64,000 nt of DNA from Notamacropus eugenii (taxonomy: Eukaryota > Chordata > Mammalia > Diprotodontia > Macropodidae): contig NC_092875.1 of assembly GCF_028372415.1 (NCBI RefSeq), positions 351,746,225 to 351,810,224 on the forward strand, given 5' to 3'. The notes beneath the pieces are model-generated. The model was not told the origin of the DNA, ran no database searches, and was given only the letters and a program-made list of their open reading frames with translations. Every line of letters starts with the position of its first letter. The first letter of the stretch is position 1. Below are positions 54,467 to 64,000 of this stretch, piece by piece. Position numbers and translations under genes: made by a program.

Positions 54467-54684
54467 CTAGACATGTCAAACAGGAGGCGAGCACATCTGC
54501 GGGCAATAATTTTGAGTGATTCTGGAACCAGATTAAAATGTAATTAGGAAATAGCTAACAAAATTTGAAAAAATAAAATAGTACTTAAATAATGTAAACC
54601 TACTTTTCTAAGTCAATATGAAGCAGGGAGGGGTCTTTATGTACACTTTAGCTGACCTGTTTCTATTTGAATTTTATACCACTG
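54467..54684 (+). mobile_element. hAT-type MITE
   Basis: Termini 'ctagacatgtcaaacagg' and, complemented at the right end, 'cagtggtataaaattc' are imperfect inverted repeats. 'ctaagtcaatatgaagcagg' is shared with the copy at 43440-43668. About 218 bp. No clear 8-bp duplication was seen. Confidence 0.65.
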
Positions 54685-54689
54685 ATGAC

Positions 54690-55075
54690 ACCATTGCCTA
54701 ACTAGAATGTCTGGTTCATATCGTGCATTAGGAGGAGACAGGACTGGAAAGATTCTTTGAGGACATATTTTCTAAGACTTTGATTGAGAAACTAAAGGTT
54801 TGTTCCTTTTTTAAGGCAAACTAAGGAATAACCCTGAAGAGGAAGAGAGGAAATATGTCAGAATGGAGAGAAAGCTAGCCTCAAAATCTGTGTAAGTTTT
54901 ACCCTCCTTTACATACTGGTTGTGTGACCTTAGGCAAAGCACTTAATATTTCAGTGCTCCAGGGAACTCTGTAAGAATTTCTATTGCAGAGCAGATCAAA
55001 ATCTGCAGTGATAGAAAGAGTTCCCTATCAAGAGTTCCATATATCAGACATAGTTCCATTCCAGTAAGGATGGAG
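54690..55075. other. Unassigned
   Basis: Possible MIR trace at 54850-54950 ('gtgtgaccttaggcaaagca'). Otherwise nothing recognised. Confidence 0.35.
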
Positions 55076-55079
55076 ATTA

Positions 55080-55290
55080 GGATGAGGATGAGGTTAATAT
55101 TAAGGAGCTGGTAAATTTTTTTTTTAAGCAGAGGAGTAATATGACCAGAGCAATGTTTTAGAAAGATTAATCTGGAATCTTTGTGCACGGAGAGCATAAA
55201 AAGACTGGGAAAGAAAGAATACAACTGATGAACAGAGAATTGAGAAAGAGAAGGGATAACAAGAGAAGTATTCCCTCAGTCCAGTTAGAA
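55080..55290 (-). mobile_element. L2/L3-lineage internal fragment
   Basis: 'agcagaggagtaatatgacc' and 'gaaagattaatctggaatct' parallel the minus-strand L2 wording near 6350-6400. Confidence 0.5.
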
Positions 55291-55589
55291 CACCAGATAT
55301 GGGCTAGCTACACAACAAGCTACTTAAAGAAATGATGGGTATAACTATCTAGTTCCTCTCTGTAATCTTTGAAAACAAAACAAAACAGTACCAAGAATAG
55401 GAGAAATACTACAGGACTGTAGAAGGGCAAATGTAATGATTTATTTTTTAAGGAAGAAAGGTAGATTTTTTAAAAATGTCACAGTCTATATATCATCCTG
55501 CAATCCTTACTCTCTCTCTCTCCAGTCCCATAACTAATCTCTTGCCAGGGTTTGTTGTTATAAGTGAGCCCATCTAACAAGCCCCCAAC

Positions 55590-55894
55590 TGTGAGAAACA
55601 TGCTCACCTTAAACAAAGAACCATGCCTGTTGTGAAATCAGGAAAAGTTTTATTAATTTTTACATCCATTCTCCCTGAATGGATGGGTGACTTCCCCAAT
55701 AAGGTTACAGGAAGACTACAACACATGCAGAAAGATGAGGTTTCTTATACTGTTTTGTGTTCTCCTCTCTGATAGGCCCTTCCATACTCAGCTCCTTGGG
55801 CCTGCCCAATAGTTTCTGACCTCTAACTTATCCATGCTAGGTCACAACCTTTATCATCAAGGAATGTGGAAAACAGAACTTTCTTGCCTCCCAC
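55590..55894 (-). mobile_element. Retroviral LTR (class I-like fossil)
   Basis: On the minus strand the 305-bp unit opens TGTGGGAGGC and closes TTTCTCACA. It has a TATA-like 'cagtataagaaacctc' near 55760 and an AATAAA near 55650. It is followed by 'ttgggggcttgttaga', which resembles a primer-binding site of the tRNA-Pro type used by gammaretrovirus-like elements, and preceded by a purine tract (aaaggggaaatt). Coding parts beside it are not recognised. Diverged; treat as a fossil. Confidence 0.65.
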
Positions 55895-56011
55895 ACTGTC
55901 AATTTCCCCTTTGCAATATCTCTTAAATGTTTCCCCTTCCCTTCTTTGCTATTCCACTATTCTGATGTAGACTCTCATTGCCTCATGGCTAGATTATTTC
56001 AATGGCCTTAT

Positions 56012-56640
56012 TGTTGAGGTTTAGGGGTTCTGGGATCCTGAAAGAGTGACATGAGGGTCCTTCCGGAATGAATTCAATTCAAGTCTTCTTTCAGCCAAAG
56101 AAAAACAAGGCTTATTAAAGATCTGCCATATTGGCCATTCTTGAGAAATCTGAACATTTTTAATCAGAGATATGCAGGCAAGGCATGGTAGCTCAGAGTT
56201 CTGTGCTTATCTAGTCACATCATAATTTCATTGTCCAGCCCATTTGCCTAGGGCTGAGGGGCCCCAGCCAATCTCATCATCTCCAGAAAAAGCTAGCTAT
56301 GCCCATCATCAATTCCTCTCTCAAGAAGTAGGTCTAAATTCATTTGGGAAAAAGAGACAGAGGTCTCAACTTCTGAAACTACTTCAGGGTGACAAGGGGC
56401 TAGAGCTGTCACTCCCTCACTGGGTCCCAGGGTTGGTGTGGGGAGGTCAGTGGCCATTAAGGTTAGGCAATATCCAAAGAGTGGGGGGCAGGCTTGGGCT
56501 GGTACCTACTGTTTGCTACCCACTTTTCAATATGCAGGAACCAAATATAAGGAGCCACAGAATAATTAGAAATGGTGTCAGAATGAGAGGAAACAAAGAA
56601 AGAAACCAAGAGCCCCATTAGTATCATTTACATTTGACAT
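56012..56640 (-). mobile_element. Probable second ERV LTR
   Basis: The minus-strand 3' portion has an R/U5-like arrangement: a TTAATAA-type signal near 56115, then 'gccttgtttttctttggc' and an ending 'acccctaaacctcaaca' at 56012. The 5' edge is not fixed. It lies just downstream of the integrase-like remnant at 56700-57200, so it may be the 3' LTR of that fossil. Confidence 0.5.
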
Positions 56641-56699
56641 ACAGGATTATCTAATCTTGTTACTTTCTCACACATTTCCACTCTGATTCCAGTTGCTTT

Positions 56700-57400
56700 A
56701 GGAGGATCCTATGCTGTTGAGGATTCAATCTTGCACATGAAAATATAAGTAATAACATTCTTGCAGGTAGAAGTTTTCTACTTTACCAGATGACTTGAGA
56801 TGCCAGGTAGTGTCCAGATGGTAGGTGATCTTAAGGGACTCTGCAACAGCCTGAGTTACCTGAGGCATGAAGGCAAGGCCCTTATCACTCTGTATGGAAT
56901 GAAGTCGGCCAAAGTGGACTGGGTATGATTTCTTTTAGTAACCCTTTAGAAACCTCTTAGGCCTTTTCAGTTGTGCAAGGGAAGACTTCAATCCAGTTAG
57001 TAAAGCAGACTGCAAATACCAGGAGGAACTTAAAACTTCTGCAAGGGGTCATGTGAGTGAAATCTGTTTGCCAATCTTCTGCTGGGTATGTACCCCTCCT
57101 CTGTACGAGCTTTAAAAGACAAGGGGTGGGACGGTGGGGCAGTTTAATGGCCCCTTTGGCATTTACCTGGGTACAGGTAGGACACACTCAGCACACTTGC
57201 CAGATGATTTCTCCCAGCTTGTGACCAGTGAAAATAGCTTTAACAACCCCTGGCGAATCAGTTTTAAACATTTTAAACTGCCAATGGATAAAAGCTATTC
57301 TTACCCATGTGGTAGGAGAAAACATAATATCTTCTCCCAGAAGCAGATTCCTGCCCTCCCCCACAAGGGTGACTTCATTTGAGATGATCTGGCCATGCAT
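56700..57400 (-). pseudogene. ERV class I pol (integrase) fossil
   Basis: The minus frame around 57187-56957 resembles the start of the gammaretrovirus-type integrase core (a CPTC motif, then a hydrophobic LLVF/W.E.FP stretch). Integrases insert proviral DNA into the host genome. The remnant is broken in several places and only part of pol remains; no intact virus is present. Age is older than the microsatellites but not otherwise datable by eye. Confidence 0.7.
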
Positions 57401-57499
57401 CAAAGCTAGATTACACTTATATTTAGTTAATTTTTTACTTGTTGTCTGTCTTTAATCCCTCGCCCAACAAAATGTAAGCTGTTAACTTCTCCTTTAGCA

Positions 57500-57645
57500 G
57501 CTGTTTATATTGTCTTCTGATAGAATGTGAGTTCTTTGAGAGCAGGAAGATTTCATTTTTGGTTTTTTTTTTTTGTCCCATGTACCTAGCATATTGCCTT
57601 GTACTTAATAGGTAAATAAAAATGTTTGCTGAATTGAAATGAGCC
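57500..57645 (+). mobile_element. L2-type 3' end
   Basis: 'agaatgtgagttctttgaga', 'gtacctagcatattgccttg' and the end 'aaaatgtttgctgaattga'. Confidence 0.7.
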
Positions 57646-57649
57646 CCTG

Positions 57650-57930
57650 GATTTCAGCGAGGTATTCTACAAGGTCTCTCACAATATCCTTATAGATAAG
57701 ATGGAGAAATGTGATAAAAACAAAGTTAGGGAAACATGAATTGGATGCATGGTGGGAACAAAAGGTGGTAATGGATATATATATAACAAATTGGAAGAAT
57801 AGTTGTAGTAGAATACCCCAGCACTTTTCTTTGGCCTTATTCTATTCAACATTTCTACCAATAATGTGAATGGAAGCATAGATGAGATGCTTTTCAAATG
57901 TTCAGATGATAAGAAGGTGACAGAGTAATA
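57650..57930 (+). mobile_element. CR1/L3-lineage RT fragment
   Basis: 'gatttcagcgaggtattcta' encodes a degraded DFSKAFDTVSH-like RT box, followed by a GVPQ-like box near 57815. Frames are broken. Plus strand. Confidence 0.6.
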
Positions 57931-57934
57931 ATTT

Positions 57935-58365
57935 TATGTAGGTACACTCTCACTGATGGGGTAGTCTAGGTGAAATAAAAAGGCAATCTGAGGGAAAGGC
58001 AAGGAAGCATGTGCCAAAGGAGTCAAAACACTACTACTGTCTCAAGTACCACCCGCTCTCAAAACCTAGGTACCACAGTCCAAGAATTCACTACAGTGAC
58101 TGATGGCTTGGGAAAGAAAGTTTCTCTCACCAAAATAGTTTTCAAATAATTAAGCATTAGAAGTCATTAGTGTATTTTTTATTAATGAAAATTACCTTGA
58201 AGATAGTCATTGCTATCTACCTTGCTGTTGTACTCAAAGGTCTCCTGAGCTATTCCATTGAATTAACTTTGGAAATCTCCTCTATGCATTGTCTATCTTC
58301 ATTAGAATATAAACTCTAAGTCACTCCACCTCTTGGTAGAGAACTGCTGCACTCAGAATACAGAC
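57935..58365. other. Unassigned
   Basis: Nothing recognised; may continue the CR1/L3 relic. Confidence 0.3.
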
Positions 58366-58371
58366 TGAAGC

Positions 58372-58562
58372 ATACTTTTTTTTTCCATTCATTATTTTTC
58401 TTGCTTACTTTTTTTCAGAACATGGCTAATGTGGAAACATGTTTTGCATGATTTTGTATGGATCACGGGTTTTCAATTTCTTACCAGCTCACTGAGTAGG
58501 GGAGGAGATAGAAAGAAGGAGACAATTTGTAACTAAAAATAAAAATAGAAAAAAGAAAGGAA
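58372..58562 (+). mobile_element. L1 3' UTR end
   Basis: 'acatggctaatgtggaaaca', 'tgttttgcatgattttgtat', 'ctcactgagtaggggaggag' and an A-rich end. A third L1 3' UTR variant in the window. Confidence 0.8.
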
Positions 58563-58689
58563 CATTTAAAAAGGGAAGTAAAGGCAAGCAGTACTCTTAA
58601 CAAATTGAAAGAGAGCTGGTCCCTGAGGAATTCAGGGGTTGAAGGTCTACTAATTTTTTTTTTTAATATGGACCAACAGGTTGTGCATT

Positions 58690-58855
58690 GGATAAAGAAC
58701 AAATCATTAATCCTATTTGCCTCAGTTTCCTCATCTGTAAAATGACCTGGTGAACAAAATGATAAAACATTCCAGTATCTTTGCCAAGAAAACTCCAAAT
58801 GGGGTCATAAAGCCTTGGATACAGTTGAAAAATGACCCTAATAACAGCAATTTTG
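58690..58855 (+). mobile_element. Marsupial tRNA-SINE, core and tail
   Basis: 'tatttgcctcagtttcctca', 'aacattccagtatctttgcc', 'ccaaatggggtcataaagcc'. The head is deleted except for a trace of 'gcattggataaagaac'. Confidence 0.85.
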
Positions 58856-58879
58856 CCAGCTCTAACTTGAAAACAAAGG

Positions 58880-59000
58880 CTGGTGGAATAGTGAGTAGAA
58901 AGAAGGCTTTGGAACCAAAAAAGACCTGATTTCAGCTCATACTACTAACGTCTACTCACTGTAGACTGAGCAAGACATTTATTCTCTTATTAACTCTAGT
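58880..59000 (+). mobile_element. MIR head fragment
   Basis: 'gaaggctttggaaccaaaaa' and 'agacctgatttcagctcata' then 'actgagcaagacatttattc'. Confidence 0.5.
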
Positions 59001-59004
59001 CAAG

Positions 59005-59495
59005 TCCCGCAGGCTGGAAGGTTCAGAACAGTTACTACTGACCTGCACTGGAACAGAGCACTTCTCACTCCCACCCCAGTGAAACCACAGAGACCGTCTA
59101 AAAACAATAGCCATTACAAACCAAACCGTCTGGAATAGATTTTCTTACATCTAAGATTGCTATAATTTATACAGAATACGAGGTTAGCCCAGGAGAAAGT
59201 TAGAAGCCAGCCTGTTAAATTGTTAAAGTAATCATTTATTCCTCCAAACTGGCAAATGCTAAAAATGAGTTCGATTTATTGTTTTGCTGTTTATCTAGAA
59301 TTAAGAAAGTAGCAGACAAAATGTTAACTATCAAGTTAAACAACAAAGTATGCCATGGGTACATTTCTTTTTGGAGAGCCTACTGTTAGACATTCACCAG
59401 AACACCCCCAATTTAGCCCTTGGAGTTTGTAAAGCACAGTTGATGATAAAGATAAAGGTGTCAGGGACACTGCAGGTTAAACTACTATGAGTTTC
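59005..59495. other. Unassigned
   Basis: No gene or repeat recognised. Confidence 0.3.
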
Positions 59496-59499
59496 TACT

Positions 59500-59665
59500 A
59501 CTCATATTTTTATAGTAATATAAAGTTTACAGAGCTCTTTCCTTGTAGCAGACCTCTGCTATATGAGGTTCGCAGAACAACTATTTTTGTCACTTTTTTA
59601 CAGATGAGTGGACTGAGACTCAGAGAAGGAAGAAAACTTGTCCAACATCGTACTGCTAGCTTTTA
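59500..59665 (-). mobile_element. MIR/CORE-SINE fragment
   Basis: 'aagtttacagagctctttcc', 'cacttttttacagatgagtg' and 'gactgagactcagagaagg'. Reverse-complemented. Confidence 0.7.
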
Positions 59666-59679
59666 CTCCTTACTGGAAG

Positions 59680-59790
59680 GAAAAAAGGAAGGAGGGAAGG
59701 TAGGAAGAAGGAAAGAAAGGAGGAAGGAAGGAAAGAAGAAAGGAAGGAAAGAAGGAAGATAGAAAGGCATGAAAGAAGAAGTAAGGAAGT
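59680..59790. repeat. (GAAG)/(GGAA)n microsatellite
   Basis: Imperfect purine tetranucleotide array. The three overlapping frames here are artefacts. Confidence 0.95.
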
Positions 59791-60089
59791 ATATCACCAA
59801 GACAATATTCACAGCACTGATAGTGATCATGAATATGCTCGCACAGTTCTGAATCGTAAAATATAACAGACTCTCCATATAGACTGCAGAAGAAAAACAT
59901 TTATTCAGACACCATAAAGCCAAGTCTGTCATAGTAACCAAGAAGTCAACACACATTAGCACTGCAGGGGACAAAGCCATTCTCAAGTCTTCTCACAAGC
60001 AAACACCCACAAGACTAATTCACTGAAAGTGGCCTTAGATGGCATGCTCTTCATTTTACAGAAGTGAACTGAGTTCATTGAGTTTACAC

Positions 60090-60288
60090 CAGGGGTGAGG
60101 ATCATGGGGTCTTGAAGCCACATGTAGCCTTCTAGGTCCTTGGGTGCATTCTTTTGACTGAGTTCAAGTTTTATAGAACAAATCTTTTTATTAAGGGAAT
60201 TTGGTCTGTGAAGTTTGGATTGAAAGGGCTGCACTGGAGGACCTAGAGGGCCATACGTGGCCTTGAGACTTCAGGTTCCCCACCCCTC
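60090..60288 (+). mobile_element. hAT MITE with terminal inverted repeats and 8-bp duplication
   Basis: Left end CAGGGGTGAGGA; right end reads, complemented, GAGGGGTGGGGA. The flanks gtttacac (60082-60089) and atttatac (60289-60296) agree at 6 of 8 bases. Internal halves are partly complementary ('gttcaagttttatagaacaa' and 'tctgtgaagtttggattgaa'), so the element folds on itself. About 199 bp, no coding capacity. Confidence 0.75.
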
Positions 60289-60299
60289 ATTTATACTTC

Positions 60300-60378
60300 A
60301 CAGAGCAAACTGAGATCCAAAAGAGTAATATATGAAAGGTGGGATTTGAACCCACTTATTTCAGTCAGTGTGTCTTTG
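60300..60378 (-). mobile_element. MIR fragment
   Basis: 'cagagcaaactgagatccaa' and 'gtgggatttgaacccactta' resemble the reverse-complemented core and B-box side of a MIR. Confidence 0.5.
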
Positions 60379-60424
60379 CTCCATTTAGCTTGTTCATATA
60401 ACTGATACATTTAGATAATTATAT

Positions 60425-60558
60425 TGAGCTTTCAAATAATTCACTCATTCAACCACTTATTCCCTGTTACTGAACATACAATACATTATGCTAGGTGCTA
60501 GGGAGAAATAGAGAAATCAGACATGGGCTTGACTTCATGGAGTTATAATTTCAATCAT
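60425..60558 (-). mobile_element. L2/L3 3' tail
   Basis: 'cactcattcaaccacttatt' and 'tgctaggtgctagggagaaa'. Confidence 0.6.
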
Positions 60559-60589
60559 CTTTGGAGAATGAATATAGCAAATTTATAAC

Positions 60590-60692
60590 AGAAAAAAATT
60601 ATAGAGATCCTCTAGTTTAAATATCTAATTGTACAGATGAAAAAACTAAACTGACCTTCAGTCAGTGAGTAGCAGAACTGGTACTCCAAATG
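60590..60692 (-). mobile_element. MIR core fragment
   Basis: 'agagatcctctagtttaaat' and 'ttgtacagatgaaaaaacta'. Confidence 0.5.
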
Positions 60693-60699
60693 GGTTTAA

Positions 60700-61200
60700 T
60701 TATCTTTAAGTGAGTTTTAAAAGTGTAAACTAATTCTATTTTAAAACAAATACCTGTAAATGTAATGGGATGGTGGTGTGTTTCATTGGATTAAAAGAAT
60801 TTTAAGTGATTTCTAGAAAGCTGGCTAAAAGTATTACTCTAAATTATGCAAATTAAAGATAACCAAATCTGTTCTATTTCTAAAGATTCTTGAATTGATG
60901 CAGAAAACAATACAAAAGCAAAGGGAAGAGAGAAACTTTTTTTACTGCAGACTGACAAAATATTTTGGCATCCTCAGTCTCATTAGTAATAATAACTTGC
61001 TGTCTTTATAGAAAAATCTGATTCTACTAGATGCCTGTCAGTCAGGCATGTGCTTTGAATTGTTTCTCCCACTAGTGCTGATAGATTTACCCTGGTCCAT
61101 CCACACTCTTCCACCCAGTCCCTCTTGTGACCAGTGGTATGTATTTGCAAGACAGCTGGCTATGATGAGAAGTGAAGTGTGTGTTCATGGGACAAAACAG
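60700..61200. other. Repeat-poor AT-rich DNA
   Basis: No young repeats. 61030-61200 may be the body of the tRNA-Ile-like SINE that follows on the minus strand. Confidence 0.35.
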
Positions 61201-61204
61201 AACT

Positions 61205-61286
61205 AGCTGACTAGCATAGGAATCACACCCAGGACCTTAACCTTATTACCACCATGTTCTAACCAACCAAGCCAATAAACCACAAC
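61205..61286 (-). mobile_element. tRNA-Ile-like SINE head or tRNA pseudogene
   Basis: On the minus strand 'ggttggttagaacatggtgg' then 'taataaggttaaggtc' and 'ctgggtgtgattcct' align over about 60 bases with the D arm, anticodon region (AAT in taataa) and T arm of tRNA-Ile as I recall it. The anticodon stem no longer pairs and the acceptor stem is not formed. A SINE derived from tRNA-Ile is likely; its body would be 61200 down to about 61020. Confidence 0.5.
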
Positions 61287-61299
61287 TCTTTAAAAATGC

Positions 61300-62355
61300 A
61301 GAAAATTCTCTCCAAAACAAGCCCAGGAATTGACAAATTGTGGCCAGTAAGATGTTTTATGGATAGAGTGAGACATCAAAGAAATAAAATTTTTCTGGAA
61401 TGTCAAGCATTATAATACAATCTAAGAGTTATCTTGAGCTGGAAAGGGTGGCCTGACCAGAAGTAAGCTTTAAATTAAAACGTTTTGATAGTATATGATT
61501 ACAAATTTTGGAATACATTTTACATTTTTGCCTATATCTTAGAAATACTGATATTTTTATTCCACTACTTAATACACTGTTCAGATGTTTCCAAAGCAGA
61601 TAACAAAAAAGGTTAAAATAAGAATTTAAAATTCCTATTCTGAAGTAAATTAAAATCTGTACAATATGATAAAATTATACATATATATCTTTTCCTTTAA
61701 ATATAGTATTACCTAAGGAAAATATCATAAAAGCATTTTATTATAAATGTTACATAAAAAAACTTTCTGAAGTTTCATAAGTTTTGTCTTAAATACAATT
61801 TGTAACCAAAAAAAAAAAAAAAAAAAGCTTAACATTTCCTGGAAAGGATTGCATAATTCGGAACTTTTTTGATGAGACTATAAAGCTTTAGAGAATGTTA
61901 TTTTTATGTAATGCATTTTAAAAGAAGTGGATGAAATCTTACTCCCCTTTCTTCCAAACTGGAAATATTCCAAACAAGTGAAGTATTTTGTGAAGACGCT
62001 CCTTCCTCCCATCCCACTAACTGCCTACGGCCCACCCCCTCACTGAACAGCAATGGAGAGATGCCAAGCCAACAGACTGCCAAGTCATGAGTTTAGCAAT
62101 AGTGATCTGAAATAAATGAGATTTATGAAACATGAAAAGGATGAAAAAATAATACAACTGACTCTGAAAGAGAAAAGTACTGTTGAATTAGGAGTAATTT
62201 ACTTAAGGTATATTTTTCTTTAGTTCCTTATTTCCATAGCAAGTAGAAAATTTTAGTTCACTGATAAAGATGTTCTAAAATCTTTCAGAAAGTAAAGTGC
62301 TGAAATAAATATATTGCGTATTTAATAATGTATTTAAGTTAATAGTAGCTTATAA
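61300..62355. other. Repeat-poor AT-rich DNA
   Basis: About 1 kb with no SINE, LINE or microsatellite recognised, except poly(A) at 61808. A GC-richer patch at 61990-62100 stands out. Nothing coding is seen. Confidence 0.35.
61808..61826. repeat. Poly(A) run
   Basis: Nineteen A; no recognisable retroelement immediately upstream. Confidence 0.9.
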
Positions 62356-62359
62356 CTAC

Positions 62360-62565
62360 CCAATGATTTGCCCATGTTAACTCATTTGAGTCTCTCAATT
62401 ACCCTGTGGAATTCCTATTTTTTTGCTGATGAGGAAACTGAAACAGAGAGATCAACTAGCTTGTTTATTGTTATACAAATAATAAAAGTAAGAATGGGAC
62501 TGAAACTTGTCTTCTTGCTACAAATATAGAGTTCTGTCTACTCTACTACAACCTCATGGTTTCTT
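62360..62565 (-). mobile_element. MIR-type SINE
   Basis: 'tgttaactcatttgagtctc', 'gctgatgaggaaactgaaac', 'gaatgggactgaaacttgtc' in reverse-complement order. Confidence 0.65.
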
Positions 62566-62569
62566 GAAG

Positions 62570-63445
62570 TATTCAGCTAATTATTTTTGCATTTTAGAAT
62601 TGGGTTATCTGTTGACAAAATAGTCTTTCAGAAACTGAAGCATTAATTCCATCTGTACTGAGTCAACCTTGTTTTTTTTAACCATATTTGCTTGTTCTCT
62701 TGATTTTTAGTATTTGATCACAATAAAAAGATAACAGAGACTGAAAGACAAAAAATTAAGCTAATTCATTATTTATTTTTGAAATACATTGCCTTTTGAT
62801 TGATTTTAATATAAATTAAATTAGTTATAAAATTTTAAATATTAAACTTATACCAATTTCAAAAATTTTCCAGTTCTATTATTTTTCCATTATTGAGCAA
62901 GGATATCAGTGCATGGATATAAATAATAAAAGACCTTGATCCCAAAACAATGGAAAAGCTATTGTTATCTCAATGCTGTATGGCTGAAGCCTCCTTCCTC
63001 TTCCTCTCAAGAACTGGTATCATAACCATTCACTTGTAAGGTATAACTTCAACAGTATCATATCCCTAAATCTAGATCCTCCATATCCACCATGGTGGCA
63101 TCTTTCCCTGTCAGCTTGTCACCAATGTTTTATAGAACATGATGATGAGATATTCCTTTCTCACCTTGAGTCATACCCAGTGTCCACATTCCAATGTTTA
63201 ACGTATGAGCTAATAGGCCAGGCCAAGAGTAGAAGATGGGAGAAAAGTAGCATTAGTAGATCTATATGTTCCCTTGAAGTTCTAAATTTCTTAGGCTATG
63301 ACTCTAAATTCCTATTCACATGTGAGATTGGAAAAGATAAACACTTTGAAGCATTAGGCACTAGATAGCTAGAGCACAGCATAAAATTCTCCCTCAGGAG
63401 TTTAAACCCAAGTAGAGTTATTCATAGGCCATCAGTCTTGCTAAT
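62570..63445. other. Repeat-poor AT-rich DNA
   Basis: No feature recognised. The 62-codon plus frame at 63180-63368 has no motif. Confidence 0.35.
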
Positions 63446-63449
63446 GGCA

Positions 63450-63560
63450 GATAAAGGAATGAAGACAAAGGAAGTTAAATAATTTACCTGAAGTTACATA
63501 GATAGTATAGATCAGGGGTAGGATTTATTCTTTTGCTGTCTGATTTTCAATGCCATTTCT
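63450..63560 (-). mobile_element. Weak MIR trace
   Basis: 'gttaaataatttacctgaag' and 'tacatagatagtatag' suggest a decayed reverse-complemented core. Confidence 0.35.
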
Positions 63561-63564
63561 TTTT

Positions 63565-64000
63565 CTATGCTGCCTTCCCAGCAAACGAGCTTAAGAATCT
63601 TTGGGGTATTGTGAAGATTTTAGGGCAAAGAGAACAAATACAGAATTATGGGAGATACTTGGTAGTACGACAGGGTGTGCTCATGTCCCAGAGAAGCAGA
63701 TCTTTTTAGCTCTAGTTTTGAGGATATATACATCTGTATTGGATAATTTTTTAGGAGGGACATAAGACAAAACGTATCATAATCATCAAGAACACACACA
63801 CAGATATGCACACACACAAAAAGAAAATATCTATTCACTCTAGCCCTGAGGTCATCCATTCAGAAAATAATTAGAACATAATTAGCATCAGACACAATAG
63901 AAATGTCATTGGTTATCAGTTATACAGTAGTGAAAAAGCTTACATCATTCAACCAGCAAGGGTAAATGTTTCCATAGTGAAAATAGTCACTAATAAATCT
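63565..64000. other. Unassigned with short (CA)n
   Basis: A CA-rich patch lies at 63790-63820. Nothing else recognised up to the window edge. Confidence 0.35.

Noticed and set aside
60340-60360. tRNA T-arm-like 'gtgggatttgaacccac'
   Set aside because: Fits the B-box side of a reverse-complemented MIR; no A box or cloverleaf nearby.

Overview
The window looks like non-coding DNA from a marsupial nuclear genome. It is AT-rich, CpG-poor and made largely of interspersed repeats. The marsupial call rests on several things: tRNA-derived SINEs with the 'gcagctaggtgg...gtggatagagcac' head and the 'cctcatctgtaaaatg' core; L1 3' ends of a type I know from marsupials; a half-L1 (HAL1) element; and composite SINEs whose tail is borrowed from a non-LTR retrotransposon. 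The species cannot be told. I recognise no intact protein-coding gene, no CRISPR, no operon structure and no CpG island. Open frames of 60 to 140 codons are chance frames in repeats or low-complexity DNA. The one stretch I would test as a host exon is 44140-44282 on the minus strand.

Layout. 1-7.4 kb: SINE/MIR fragments, a plus-strand L2 (2.9-3.5 kb), a minus-strand L1 3' end (3.9-4.3 kb) and a long minus-strand L2 with reverse-transcriptase remnants (6.1-7.3 kb). 7.4-15 kb: MIR and SINE pieces, a minus-strand CR1/L3-type relic with a 75-bp tandem duplication (10.2-11.1 kb) and a solo LTR (12.0-12.5 kb). 15.7-17.85 kb: a 5'-truncated L1 with likely target-site duplications. 18-22.5 kb: mostly unassigned DNA with purine-rich microsatellites. 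22.6-25.95 kb: an RTE-like LINE with a 5' inversion, interrupted by about 1.1 kb that holds two same-strand SINE copies and a 250-bp (AAGGG)n tract. 26-38 kb: more SINEs, AT-rich islands, a tRNA-Gly-like sequence and a short L1 with 19-bp duplications. 38.6-43.7 kb: a Ty3/gypsy-like pol fossil split by a composite SINE and a near-complete HAL1. 43.7-55 kb: SINE/MIR/hAT relics and microsatellites. 55.6-57.4 kb: fossil class I endogenous retrovirus pieces. 57.5-64 kb: LINE and MIR relics, one tidy hAT MITE with an 8-bp duplication, and a repeat-poor AT-rich tail holding an old tRNA-Ile-like SINE.

Nothing here works together as a pathway. The coherent story is retrotransposon history: a LINE and the SINEs that copied its 3' terminus, a half-L1 living off L1, and nested insertions that give relative ages. 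I did not find a new functional system; the best leads are in the findings. Element boundaries were read by eye and are approximate unless a duplication or terminal motif is quoted. Family names come from memory of consensus sequences, not from a search.
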